Origin: an uncultured Campylobacter sp.
GTDB lineage: Bacteria > Campylobacterota > Campylobacteria > Campylobacterales > Campylobacteraceae
NCBI RefSeq assembly: GCF_938017775.1
Contig: NZ_CALIIU010000006.1
Span: 1-38,323 of the forward strand
Reading direction: 5' to 3'
DNA length: 38,323 nucleotides
The notes beneath the pieces are model-generated. The model made no database searches, was not told the DNA's origin, and saw nothing but the letters and a program-made list of their open reading frames with translations. Shown here in pieces: positions 26,645-35,275 of this stretch. A program made the translations under genes and the position numbers. Within the stretch, counting starts at the first letter, position 1; the number at the start of each line of letters is the position of its first letter.

Positions 26645-28576
26645 ATGAAATTTTTTAAATTTGCGGTTTTAGCTCTAATTTTTCCGCTTGCTATGCTTTT
26701 TGCAGATACGGATTATCGCGCCGAAGCAGCGACGATAAAAGAGAAATTTGCTCAAGCGATCAAACTTTATGTCGATGGTAATAATTCTGAGGCTAGAAAG
26801 ATAACTCAAGAGGCGTATTTTGGGCATTTTGAAAATCTAGAAGCCGGCATCCGCATAAATTTGGGACAGAAAAAATCCTACGATATGGAGAAGCAATTCG
26901 GCGATATCCGTAAGGCGATCAAAGCCGAAAAGCCTCTAAATGAGATCCAAGCGATGATCGATAATCTAAATCGCGAGATTGACGAGGTTCTGCCTGTGAT
27001 TGAATCGGGTCATCGTCTCGTAGCCGAGTATCAAGACGGAGGCGATGGCAGCACTTCTGCGCCAGCCTCAGGCGGAAATTCCGCAGCATCAGGTACAACT
27101 TCGCCGTGGATGAGCGTCTATACGGAATTTAAAACTGAGCTGGATAACGCTAAAGCTGCGTTTGATAAAAAAGACACTGTTGCGCTAAAAGCTGCGCTAA
27201 ATCGCGCGAAATTTGATATCTACCGCAACGAACGCTTAGAAGAGGCGGTACGAAAATATGTCTCGTCTCAGACCGATCAATCAATCCAGCAAATTATAGG
27301 AAATCTCTTGCGCGAGGATGCAGATACGGACAAATCAAAATTTGACGAAGCGATAAACGCCCTAGATAATCTAGCATTAAAAGCTGTAAATGATCTGCCG
27401 CAAGAAAGCTACTCCATAGCGCCGCAGACTGCGTTAGCACAAAGCGATACTAGCGAGGATGAGGGCAAGGATTTTACGCCGATTGTGCAAAACATCAAGG
27501 ATAAGATGGCTAAGGTTTTGGCTCTTTATGAAAGCGGCAAGGTTGATGATGCGATCGACGAGAGCGGCAATATCTACTTCGATGAATACGAAGAGAGCGG
27601 CATGGAAAACATCGTCGGCGCTAAAAATACTCAGCTTAAACTAGACACCGAAGCAAGCTTTAATAAAATTTCGGCTCTTATGCGCGCGGGCGCTTCCAAA
27701 GAGCAGATCGTAGCGGCGCAAAACAAGCTATTTGATCAGCTCACTCAAAGCCTAGAGTTAACGAAGAAATCAAGCAACTGGGATCTATTCTTATACGCGC
27801 TTATCATCATCTTGCGCGAAGGATTCGAGGCGCTCATTATAGTAGCCGCAGTCATCGCCCTACTTATAAAATCCGGCAACTCAAAGCACTTAAATATCGT
27901 TTATAGCGCTCTTGGCGTCGCGGTCGTGCTAAGTATCGCTACGGCTTACGGGCTGAATTATATCTTCGGTAGCGAAAATGCAGGACAAACGCGCGAAGTG
28001 ATGGAGGGCGCGGTGATGCTAATCGCCGTAGTTCTGCTATTTTACGTGGGCTTTTGGCTTCTTTCAAATGCAAGCTCCAAAAAGTGGAGCGCCTATATCC
28101 AAGGTCAAATTTCAAACAGCCTAAGTTCGGGCGATAGCAAGATGCTTTGGTGGACGGTGTTTTTAGCGGTTTATCGCGAGGGCGCAGAGACGGTGCTATT
28201 TTATCTGGCACTACTTTTCGACGCTAAAAGTCCGGCAGCTACTAGCATGGTAGCAGCAGGCTTTGTCGCGGGTATAGCGGCTCTTATCATAGTTTATATC
28301 GTCATCAAAAAATTCTCGCTTAAAATCGCTATCAAGCCGTTTTTCATCGCTACATCGGTCATCATATTTTATATGTCCGTCGTATTTGTGGGCAAGGGCG
28401 TGATGGAGTTAGTCGAGGGCAAGGTATTCGTGCCTACCGTAATAGATGGGCTTCCAACGATTACGTGGATCGGATTTTATCCTTACGTGCAGAGCCTCGT
28501 GCCGCAAGCGGTGATGATCGTGCTTCTAATCGTAGGAATTTTGATCTTAAAAAACAAGCAAAAGAACAATTCTTAA
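26645..28576 (+). CDS. FTR1-family iron permease with large periplasmic domain
   Basis: Homologue of the C. jejuni FTR1-like permease next to p19. The 643-residue chain has a signal peptide (1-20), a periplasmic region of about 360 residues and a C-terminal FTR1 domain of seven helices with the two iron-binding REGxE motifs: REGFE near 390 and REGAE near 508. The periplasmic region holds two copies of the same helical domain (about 25-120 and 276-370), each with a YF-x-x-F/Y-E pattern (EAYFGHFEN and NIYFDEYEE). A Ser/Gly/Thr-rich hinge lies near 137-155. AGAAGG lies five bases before the ATG. p19 follows 15 bases after the stop, as expected for partners that pass iron from P19 to the permease. 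Confidence 0.93.
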   Translation: MKFFKFAVLALIFPLAMLFADTDYRAEAATIKEKFAQAIKLYVDGNNSEARKITQEAYFGHFENLEAGIRINLGQKKSYDMEKQFGDIRKAIKAEKPLNEIQAMIDNLNREIDEVLPVIESGHRLVAEYQDGGDGSTSAPASGGNSAASGTTSPWMSVYTEFKTELDNAKAAFDKKDTVALKAALNRAKFDIYRNERLEEAVRKYVSSQTDQSIQQIIGNLLREDADTDKSKFDEAINALDNLALKAVNDLPQESYSIAPQTALAQSDTSEDEGKDFTPIVQNIKDKMAKVLALYESGKVDDAIDESGNIYFDEYEESGMENIVGAKNTQLKLDTEASFNKISALMRAGASKEQIVAAQNKLFDQLTQSLELTKKSSNWDLFLYALIIILREGFEALIIVAAVIALLIKSGNSKHLNIVYSALGVAVVLSIATAYGLNYIFGSENAGQTREVMEGAVMLIAVVLLFYVGFWLLSNASSKKWSAYIQGQISNSLSSGDSKMLWWTVFLAVYREGAETVLFYLALLFDAKSPAATSMVAAGFVAGIAALIIVYIVIKKFSLKIAIKPFFIATSVIIFYMSVVFVGKGVMELVEGKVFVPTVIDGLPTITWIGFYPYVQSLVPQAVMIVLLIVGILILKNKQKNNS

Positions 28577-28591
28577 TAAAGGAGAGAAAAG

Positions 28592-29113
28592 ATGAAAAAG
28601 ATTTTTTCAGGTATGTTGGCACTAAGCCTAGCCTCTGTTATAGCAATGGCAGGAGAACATCCAATCGGCGAGCCGATTGAGCAAAATGGAATGGAGATCG
28701 CGGCAGTTTATCTTCAGCCTATCGATATGGAGCCTAAAGGCATCGATCTAGCTCCTAGCAAGGCAGACATCCACCTTGAGGCGGATATCCACGCTATCAA
28801 AGGCAACGCAAACGGATTTGGCGAGGGCGAGTGGATCCCTTACCTAAAGATCGCTTACGTGCTTAAAAACCTAGATACCGGCAAGATTCAAAAGGGAAAT
28901 TTCATGCCGATGGTAGCTAGCGACGGCCCTCACTACGGCGCCAATATCAAGATGGTAAACGGCGTAGGCAACTACGAGTTAACCTACAACATCGAAAATC
29001 CAAGCGCCAACGGATTCGGTCGCCACGCAGATAAAGCGACCGGCGTAGGCAAATGGTGGGAGCCGTTCTCGGTTAAATACACCTTCCAATACACAGGCGC
29101 TCCTAAAGAGTAA
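28592..29113 (+). CDS. p19: P19-type periplasmic iron-binding protein
   Basis: A 173-residue periplasmic protein of the P19/Tpd family, which binds copper and iron as a dimer and supports iron uptake with FTR1. A signal peptide (MKKIFSGMLALSLASVIAMA) is cut before GEHPIGEP. Metal-site candidates by family position are in DIHLEADIH, MPMVASDGPHYG and GFGRHADK, giving the Met, His and Glu set expected for P19. The chain is full length. It is preceded by AAAGGAG, 15 bases after the permease, and followed by a hairpin and a 413-base spacer before the next gene of the locus. Confidence 0.95.
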   Translation: MKKIFSGMLALSLASVIAMAGEHPIGEPIEQNGMEIAAVYLQPIDMEPKGIDLAPSKADIHLEADIHAIKGNANGFGEGEWIPYLKIAYVLKNLDTGKIQKGNFMPMVASDGPHYGANIKMVNGVGNYELTYNIENPSANGFGRHADKATGVGKWWEPFSVKYTFQYTGAPKE

Positions 29114-29123
29114 ATCGTAGCAG

Positions 29124-29150
29124 GCTCCGCCGAGTCCGTTTTGGCGGAGC
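29124..29150 (+). terminator. Hairpin after p19, terminator or attenuator
   Basis: GCTCCGCC at 29124-29131 pairs with GGCGGAGC at 29143-29150 around an 11-base loop. There is no T run after it, so it may only partly stop transcription. Confidence 0.55.
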
Positions 29151-29529
29151 TCTAGCGGTATTGGGTTTAGCCGCACGCTTTAAATTTAAGGCGGTTACTT
29201 TAGCCCGTTTAAATTTGCCACTACGCCGCAGCCAAAGCGCATCGTTTTTGCTTTAATGCGTTTAAGCTTACGAATATTTTAGGCGGCGAATGCGGCAAAA
29301 TTTTAAAAAGCTTGGAATTTTAAAATTTTAAATTTAGCGCAGCGCAAGGACGAGACAGAACCAAAGCAATAACGAGGCGAAATTTCTCTTTGCGGGCGGC
29401 TCTTATCGCTGCAGACTTTTTGCGAGCGGGTTTGAAATTTTAAAATTTACAAAATGGCGTAGGTTTTAAAATTTTAAAATTTAGCAATTGTAGGCGATTT
29501 ACGCGCATTAGGCTCGATGAGGATTTTTG
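29151..29529. other. Spacer splitting the iron locus
   Basis: About 11 RAATTY sites by hand count and no gene. Any promoter for the downstream half of the locus should lie here, but none is clear. Confidence 0.45.
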
Positions 29530-30948
29530 ATGACGATATTTTTTTATCACGTTAGCTTGGCTCTATTTCCGCTCGCGTTTTTAAGCGCGTATCTGGGCGG
29601 CAGGCGCTTTATTGGCGCATCGTTTTTGCCCGCGCTTTTAGGAGCTGCATTCGGGGCGCTGTGCTTTAGCGCATTTGCGCGCTCGGCAAACGCTGATGCA
29701 GGCAAGATCGTATTTGATGCGCTCGCACTTTTAACGCTGCTCGCGCTACTGTTTGCGTTTAGGCTTAAGCGATTCTATCTTACCGCCGCAGTTATTTTTG
29801 CTCTTGGCTGCGCGTATGGATTTGAATACCGCTTCATAGGGATGAATTTTAAAATTTTCTCCAGCGAGCTACTGGACAGCTTCAGCCTAACCAACCTCTT
29901 TATGGCGGTTTTAGGTGCGCTGGCGCTCATTTTATTCTATTTTATTTATCGCTCAGCTCTAGTGCGCGCGAGCAGAGGCGCAAAGCTAGCGTCATTCGCT
30001 CTTGCGTGGGCATTTGCCTTTATTGCTAAAATCGGCTTTTTAGGCCTTGATCTGCGCCAGGCAGACGCGCCCAAAGCACTAGCTGCAAAGGGCTTTGAAG
30101 GGCTTTCAAACGCGATCGGCTCGTCAGAGTTTCTAAGCGTCATCGCTAAAATCATCCATTACAATAACTCCTATCTGACGCTAGCTCTTTGCCTTATAGC
30201 CGCGCTAATTGCGCTGCTTACGGCATTTCGTGCGCCAAGCCGAGTGCCTCGCGAAGCGGACATTATAAAATTTAGAGAGGTTAAAGCGGGCAGATTCGCC
30301 ATTTTTAGAGATTTTAGCCTGATCTTGTCGCTTGGGGTTTTAATCAGCTTTTTGGGGCTTTATTATATCTTGGTCGCTTCAAAACCGCCTACGATCGATG
30401 AGCCTAAGATCATCGAGCCGCAAGGCGCGGAATTCATAATCGATGCAAACATCGTAAAGGACGGCAAGCTGCACCGCTTTGCCTACGTTACCGACGACGG
30501 GCACAAGGTCAGGTTTTTTCTACTAAACCGCTTCACGGACAAATTTGCCCCGGTCGCGGTTTTTGACGCGTGCTCGATCTGCGGCGATATGGGCTATATC
30601 AAAAAAGGCGACGAGCTCATCTGTATCGCTTGCAATGTACGGATATTTTTGCCGAGCGTCGGCAAGCTGGGCGGCTGCAATCCGATCCCGCTGGATTATA
30701 AATTTGACGGGCAAAATATCGTCATCGCGCTTAAGACGATTGAAGACGGCGCGTCCTATTTCTCGGAGATTGTGGATAAAAAGGTGATCGATCCGGTCAG
30801 TAGAAAAGAAATTTTAAACACCTCTAAATTTAGCTATCTTTACTACGGACGCACCTACTTTTTTGAAAGCGAAGCGAATGCAAACGCCTTTACCGCGCAT
30901 CCCGAGCGCTATGTAGATGAAAACGGCACGCTAAAGGAGCTTAAATAA
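29530..30948 (+). CDS. DUF2318 membrane protein with iron-sulfur-type cysteines
   Basis: Equivalent to the DUF2318 membrane protein next to P19 in C. jejuni. The 472-residue protein has about eight hydrophobic helices in the first 280 residues, then a periplasmic DUF2318 domain with a cysteine set CSIC near 347-350, CIAC near 364-367 and a further Cys in GGCNPI, fit to bind a metal or iron-sulfur cluster. A YHS-like end follows (YYGRTYFFESEANANAF). I chose ATG at 29530, not the TTG at 29527, because TGAGGA ends six bases before it. Its stop overlaps the next ATG by one base. A role in electron supply or iron reduction for the transporter is inferred. Confidence 0.88.
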   Translation: MTIFFYHVSLALFPLAFLSAYLGGRRFIGASFLPALLGAAFGALCFSAFARSANADAGKIVFDALALLTLLALLFAFRLKRFYLTAAVIFALGCAYGFEYRFIGMNFKIFSSELLDSFSLTNLFMAVLGALALILFYFIYRSALVRASRGAKLASFALAWAFAFIAKIGFLGLDLRQADAPKALAAKGFEGLSNAIGSSEFLSVIAKIIHYNNSYLTLALCLIAALIALLTAFRAPSRVPREADIIKFREVKAGRFAIFRDFSLILSLGVLISFLGLYYILVASKPPTIDEPKIIEPQGAEFIIDANIVKDGKLHRFAYVTDDGHKVRFFLLNRFTDKFAPVAVFDACSICGDMGYIKKGDELICIACNVRIFLPSVGKLGGCNPIPLDYKFDGQNIVIALKTIEDGASYFSEIVDKKVIDPVSRKEILNTSKFSYLYYGRTYFFESEANANAFTAHPERYVDENGTLKELK

Positions 30949-32192
30949 TGTTTTTACGCATCATCAAATCCTCCATTTTAAACTCCAGGGATAGCAAAAT
31001 TCTAGCGTTTTTGACCATATTTTTATCGGTCTCGCTGATCGCTTGCATGCTAAATATCACGCTAAAAATCGGCGATGAGGTCGCTAAGGAGCTACGCAGC
31101 TACGGCTCGAATATCGTCGTGCTACCGCGCTCGCAAAGCCTAAGCATCGAGATCGGCGGGCGCGAATACTCGCCGCTTAAAAACGACGATTTCTTAAAAG
31201 AGAGCGAGCTGCATAAGATCAAAGAAATTTTTTGGCGCAACAATATCACCGCCTTTGCACCCTTTTTAACTACCCGCGCGGGAGATTACGACGTCGTGGG
31301 GACCTACTTTGAAAAGGACGTGGGCGTTAGCGACGAGCCTGATTTCAGATCGGGCGTGCGCTCGCTCTATCCGTTTTGGAGTGTAGAGGGGCAGTGGGTA
31401 AAAGATGACGCCGAGAATGAAGTGCTCGCAGGCGACGCGCTGGGGCTAAAGATCGGCGATACGGTTAAGCTTGGAGATTATGAGGTTAAAGTCGTTGGGA
31501 TTTTGCACGGCGCGGAGGATGAAGCCAAAAAGCTGATCGCAAATTTATCTCTGGTACAAAAGCTAACGCACAAAGAGGGTCTCATCGCCAAGGCAGAAGT
31601 TAGCGCCATGACGATCCCGGAAGACGATCTGTCCGTAAAGGCAAGAAGGAGTCTCGATAATCTAGACGCCACAGAATACGATACTTGGTATTGCTCGGCA
31701 TACGTAAGCTCCATCGCGTATCAGATCACCGAGGAGTATCCAAACGCAAGCGCCAAGGCGGTGCTTAGCGTCAGCGAAGCTCAAAGCGGCATCACGAAAA
31801 AAATTCAAAATTTAATGGGTGTCGTAAGTATTCTATCTCTGCTGATTTCAAGCATCTGCATCACGAGCCTATTAAGCAGCGAAATTTACAAACGTAAAAA
31901 GGAGATCGGCTTGCTTAAGGCGCTGGGAGCGAGCAACTTTATGATCTATATCCAGTTCGCCGCCGAAATTTTTGTCATCTGCATAGCAAGCTCACTCGTG
32001 GGCGCGGTTGCGGGCTACGCGCTTAGCTGGGCGATCGCGTATCAAATTTTCGGCTCCTTTATCGGCGTCTCGCTGATGGTTTTTCCGCTTAGCATAGTCT
32101 TTGGACTTCTTATTTGCATTATCGGCTCGATCTTGCCGCTACGCGGAGTGATCAAGCTACTGCCTGCGGAGGTGCTTTATGGCAGGAAATAA
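30948..32192 (+). CDS. FtsX-like ABC transporter permease, first subunit
   Basis: A 414-residue permease of the MacB/FtsX type with a helix near 17-37, an extracytoplasmic MacB-like domain of about 220 residues and three C-terminal helices (about 285-310, 335-360, 375-400). The signature EIGLLKALGAS before the third helix is the coupling segment of this class. It overlaps the genes on both sides (1 and 14 bases), so the permeases and the ATPase are made together. In C. jejuni the equivalent gene belongs to the P19 iron-uptake locus; what it moves or powers is not settled. Confidence 0.9.
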   Translation: MFLRIIKSSILNSRDSKILAFLTIFLSVSLIACMLNITLKIGDEVAKELRSYGSNIVVLPRSQSLSIEIGGREYSPLKNDDFLKESELHKIKEIFWRNNITAFAPFLTTRAGDYDVVGTYFEKDVGVSDEPDFRSGVRSLYPFWSVEGQWVKDDAENEVLAGDALGLKIGDTVKLGDYEVKVVGILHGAEDEAKKLIANLSLVQKLTHKEGLIAKAEVSAMTIPEDDLSVKARRSLDNLDATEYDTWYCSAYVSSIAYQITEEYPNASAKAVLSVSEAQSGITKKIQNLMGVVSILSLLISSICITSLLSSEIYKRKKEIGLLKALGASNFMIYIQFAAEIFVICIASSLVGAVAGYALSWAIAYQIFGSFIGVSLMVFPLSIVFGLLICIIGSILPLRGVIKLLPAEVLYGRK

Positions 32193-33312
32193 CGGCGCGT
32201 TTTTCAGAAGCGCGATCTTTAAAAGTATCATCAACAGCGGCATTCGCAGCTTCGTGATTTTTGTCGCGATAATGCTAGGCAGCGCAGTTTGTGCGGCGTT
32301 CGTAAATATCTACGCCGACATCGATAGAAAGGTCGCCAGCGAGTTAAACAGCTACGGCGCAAATTTAATCGTAAGCCCCGCAAATTTAGAAAATTCCCAT
32401 ATGGACGAAGCAGCGCTCGATGCGAAATTTGCTAAAATTCCAGCTCTAAAAAGCGCAAATAAATACCTTTTCGGCAGCGCAAATTTAGGCGTCAATTCAG
32501 GCATCATCATGGGGGTAAATTTCTCCTCTCTGCGCGATACGATGCCGTTTTTGGATCTCAAAGAGGGTTCGTTTATCGGCGTGGATTTCGACGATAAAAA
32601 CGCTCTCATCGGGCAGGATCTTGCTAAGCTTTTGGGCGCGAAGCTCGGCGACAGTATCGAGATCACGCCGATCGGCTCAAACGAAACGAGTAAGGTAAAG
32701 ATAAAAGGCATCGTCTATGACGGGCAGAAAGAGGATGGCATGCTGCTAATCTCGCTGCCGCTGGCGCAAAAAATTTTAAACCAGCCTGCGCAGGTAAATT
32801 ACGCCGAAGCGATCGTAAGCGGCGATTTTAAGCAGCTAAGCGAAATTTCAAAAAGCCTGAGCGACGCGCAGATGAGCTTCGCGCCAATCGGCAAGGTATC
32901 CAAGACTCAGGGCATCATCTTAAATAAAATCAAGCTTTTGATGCTTCTTATCGGCATTACGATCCTTCTAATCACCTCGGTCTGCATCAACACGAGCCTT
33001 AGCTCGATCCTGCTTTCGCGGATCAAAGAGTTCGCGCTCATCCGCGCAATCGGCGCGAGCAAACAAAATTTGCTCCACCTAATCCTGAGCGAAATTTTAA
33101 CCGTCTGCGTCGCAGGCTCGCTAGCTGGAGTATTCGTGGGATACCTGCTCGCGATCTTGCTAGGGCATCTGATATTTTCAAGTAGCGTGGATTTTAGGCT
33201 AATCAGCCTCTTTGCGGCGGTCGCGCTGAGCCTGATTTTTGCGCTCGCGGCAAGTTACTATCCGATCAAAAAGGCGCTGAATCCGAATTTAGCGAATCTA
33301 TTAAGGGAATGA
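32179..33312 (+). CDS. FtsX-like ABC transporter permease, second subunit
   Basis: A 377-residue paralogue of the preceding permease with the same plan: a helix near 18-38, a MacB-like outer domain and three C-terminal helices, with the coupling segment FALIRAIGAS near 280-290. Both proteins share the phrase ASELNSYGANL/AKELRSYGSNI just after the first helix, which shows the old duplication. It starts 14 bases inside the first permease gene and ends one base before the ATPase gene, so a heterodimeric permease is likely. Confidence 0.9.
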   Translation: MAGNNGAFFRSAIFKSIINSGIRSFVIFVAIMLGSAVCAAFVNIYADIDRKVASELNSYGANLIVSPANLENSHMDEAALDAKFAKIPALKSANKYLFGSANLGVNSGIIMGVNFSSLRDTMPFLDLKEGSFIGVDFDDKNALIGQDLAKLLGAKLGDSIEITPIGSNETSKVKIKGIVYDGQKEDGMLLISLPLAQKILNQPAQVNYAEAIVSGDFKQLSEISKSLSDAQMSFAPIGKVSKTQGIILNKIKLLMLLIGITILLITSVCINTSLSSILLSRIKEFALIRAIGASKQNLLHLILSEILTVCVAGSLAGVFVGYLLAILLGHLIFSSSVDFRLISLFAAVALSLIFALAASYYPIKKALNPNLANLLRE

Positions 33313-33313
33313 C

Positions 33314-34183
33314 ATGGAAATTTTAAAATTTGAAGGCATCTGCAAATACTTCGGCGAGGTCAAGGCACTCGATAATATCAGCTTCGACGTTTTAAGCGGC
33401 GAGTGGGTCAGCATAATGGGTCCAAGCGGCAGCGGCAAGAGCACGCTCGTAAATATCTTAAGCCTGATGGACACCCCCACCGCGGGCAGATATATCCTAG
33501 GCGGAGCCGACGCGAGCGCGCTAAACGACGAGCAAATTTTAGAATTTCGCCGCAAAAAGATCGGCCTCGTGTTTCAGCAGTTTCACTTAATCCCCTATCT
33601 AACGGCCGTCGAAAACGTCATGCTAAATCAATACTACCACAGCTGCGTGGACGAGGACAGCGCCAAAGCAGCGCTTGAGAAAGTAGGGCTCGGGCACCGC
33701 ATCACGCACCGCCCTAGCGAACTTAGCGGCGGCGAGCAGCAGCGTGTATGCATCGCGCGTGCACTCATCAATGATCCCGACATTATCATCGCGGATGAAC
33801 CTACAGGCAACCTCGACGAGGCCAACGAGCGCGTGGTTTTGCAGCTCTTTCAGACGCTTCGCAGCGAGGGCAAGACGCTGCTTTTGGTTACGCACAACGA
33901 AGAGCTCGGTAAATTTGCCGACAAAGTGGTGCGCCTAAGACACGGCAAGCTCGATCGAATAGAGCTTTTGGATCAAAGCACGATGAAGCATAATCTCGGC
34001 TCGCAGGATAAAATTTCAGATCGCGATCCAAACAAAAGCGTTTCACAAAGTTCTAGCGCCGAAGCTGCGAGCGAACAAAATCCCGCCTCGCAAAATTTAG
34101 GTGGCGAAGATCGGAGCGCTGAAAATTTAAGCGGCGAAAATCAAGGTGGTAAAAATTCGGGCGCGCAAAATGACGGTGCGTAA
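33314..34183 (+). CDS. ABC transporter ATP-binding protein (MacB/LolD type)
   Basis: A 289-residue cytoplasmic ATPase for the two FtsX-like permeases. Walker A is GPSGSGKST (36-44), the Q-loop is VFQQFHLIPY, the signature is LSGGEQQR (137-144) and Walker B is IIIADEPTG (157-165), followed by an H-loop VTHNEE. The normal enzyme ends near residue 222. The last 65 residues are an added low-complexity tail rich in Ser, Asn, Gln, Glu and Gly (units such as QNLGGED and ENLSGEN), which is not part of the family fold and may be dispensable. ATP use could power iron release or movement of an electron carrier in the P19 locus. Confidence 0.92.
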   Translation: MEILKFEGICKYFGEVKALDNISFDVLSGEWVSIMGPSGSGKSTLVNILSLMDTPTAGRYILGGADASALNDEQILEFRRKKIGLVFQQFHLIPYLTAVENVMLNQYYHSCVDEDSAKAALEKVGLGHRITHRPSELSGGEQQRVCIARALINDPDIIIADEPTGNLDEANERVVLQLFQTLRSEGKTLLLVTHNEELGKFADKVVRLRHGKLDRIELLDQSTMKHNLGSQDKISDRDPNKSVSQSSSAEAASEQNPASQNLGGEDRSAENLSGENQGGKNSGAQNDGA

Positions 34184-34195
34184 AATTTAGCTCGC

Positions 34196-34552
34196 ATGAT
34201 GAAAAATAAAGCTACGTTAAAATTTAAAAATTTCACCGCCTGCTCGCGCTCTTTTTGGGTTCACACAAAGCTCGCGCGAGCAGGTGCGGCTCTTTGCTGC
34301 GCACGTCCCGCCGAAGCCCTTTGCCTCGAAATATCAAGCGCCGTCGCAAAACCGAGCGGAGTGGGTAAAAATTTTAAAAGTCTAAATTTTAAAAACCGAA
34401 ACGCTACGGGCACAGATTTCGACGCGGATCGCAACATACGCCTAGGCGCGGATCGCGATATAAATTTCCGTCCAGATCGCGCCGTAAATTTTAAAATTTC
34501 AAACGCAAATTTAAAGGCTGATTTAGCGCGCCCGAAGGCGGGTTTTAGATGA
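34196..34552 (+). CDS. Small ORF with eight-residue repeats, overlapping tlpA (doubtful gene)
   Basis: An open frame of 118 residues in the 12-base to 365-base interval after the ATPase, ending with an ATGA overlap onto tlpA. No ribosome binding site is clear at its ATGATG start. The C-terminal half has three units of an eight-residue repeat, for example ADRDINFR, encoded by 24-base units, then the phrase NFKISNANLKADLARPKAGF. A degenerate copy of this ORF precedes the truncated tlpA copy at 13236-13492 in the same frame, also with ATGA. That shared frame is some evidence of translation. The first half is low complexity and may not be real. No function can be given. Confidence 0.4.
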   Translation: MMKNKATLKFKNFTACSRSFWVHTKLARAGAALCCARPAEALCLEISSAVAKPSGVGKNFKSLNFKNRNATGTDFDADRNIRLGADRDINFRPDRAVNFKISNANLKADLARPKAGFR

Positions 34553-35043
34553 TAAAATTTTTAAATTTAAAAGTTGCTGCCGCCGTGTTCGCGCTGCTGC
34601 TCGCAGGCTGCGACGGATGGAAGCACCATCTAAGCAGCGACGGCGCCTCACTCGCCTCCAAGTTCGACCCCTCCGAGCGCACGCTAAAGATCGAGGGCAA
34701 CGACAAGCCGTTCGTGCTGTTTTTCTACACTAGCAGCTGCGGTGCGTGCAAAGCCCAAGTACCCGTGCTAAATGAGCTACAAGCTAGCGGCGACGCGCTA
34801 GTTATCGGCGTTTTAGGCGACGGCAAAGGCCTGGAAGCCGATGCCGCGGTCGCTCGCGAAAAGGGGATAAAATTCCCAAGCGTCAGCGGCGCGAGCTCGG
34901 TGAAATACTTTGAAACCATCGTAGGCGGCATTTTCGGCACCCCTACGTCGGTGATCTACGATAAAAACGGCAAAGCGGTTAAAAAGCTCATCGGCCTCTA
35001 CCCCAAATCCGCCTTCGAAACGCAGCTCAAGCTTATGAATTAA
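34549..35043 (+). CDS. TlpA-like thioredoxin-fold lipoprotein of the iron locus
   Basis: A 164-residue lipoprotein with signal peptide and lipobox LLLAGC (lipid on Cys21), then a thioredoxin-like fold with the redox site CGAC at 64-67 and the cis-Pro loop in IFGTPTSVIYD near 130. It should sit on the periplasmic face of a membrane and exchange disulfides or electrons. Thioredoxin-like proteins are encoded at the same place in the P19 locus of C. jejuni, where two are found; here only one intact copy is seen. The start ATG overlaps the preceding ORF. The first 60 residues are almost identical to the truncated copy at 13489-13686. Confidence 0.9.
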   Translation: MIKFLNLKVAAAVFALLLAGCDGWKHHLSSDGASLASKFDPSERTLKIEGNDKPFVLFFYTSSCGACKAQVPVLNELQASGDALVIGVLGDGKGLEADAAVAREKGIKFPSVSGASSVKYFETIVGGIFGTPTSVIYDKNGKAVKKLIGLYPKSAFETQLKLMN

Positions 35044-35210
35044 CGAGCAGAATTTGATGCAGCTAGCTTTTACGGCGGCGGATCGCAAATGCCCACTAAA
35101 ATTAACACTTCGAGTTTAAAATTCCTTTCAACTTGCAGATGCCTTTGCGTTTAAATTTCAAAATTTAGGCGCGCAGCGGATTTAAGTATTCGCCGAGTTT
35201 TGCTAAAATT

Positions 35211-35219
35211 AGCTTTGTC
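35211..35219 (+). promoter_or_regulatory. Extended -10 of the tannase-like gene
   Basis: TGCTAAAAT, the same nine bases as before ccsBA, 57 bases upstream of the chosen ATG. Confidence 0.5.
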
Positions 35220-35275
35220 ACTAAGCTGCTTGAATGGCTAAAAAGCGGCAATATCAAAATATAAAGGATACTTCA

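Noticed and set aside
35234..35275. Longer N-terminus for the tannase-like protein
   Set aside because: It would bury the signal peptide; the ATG at 35276 has AAAGGA at the right distance.
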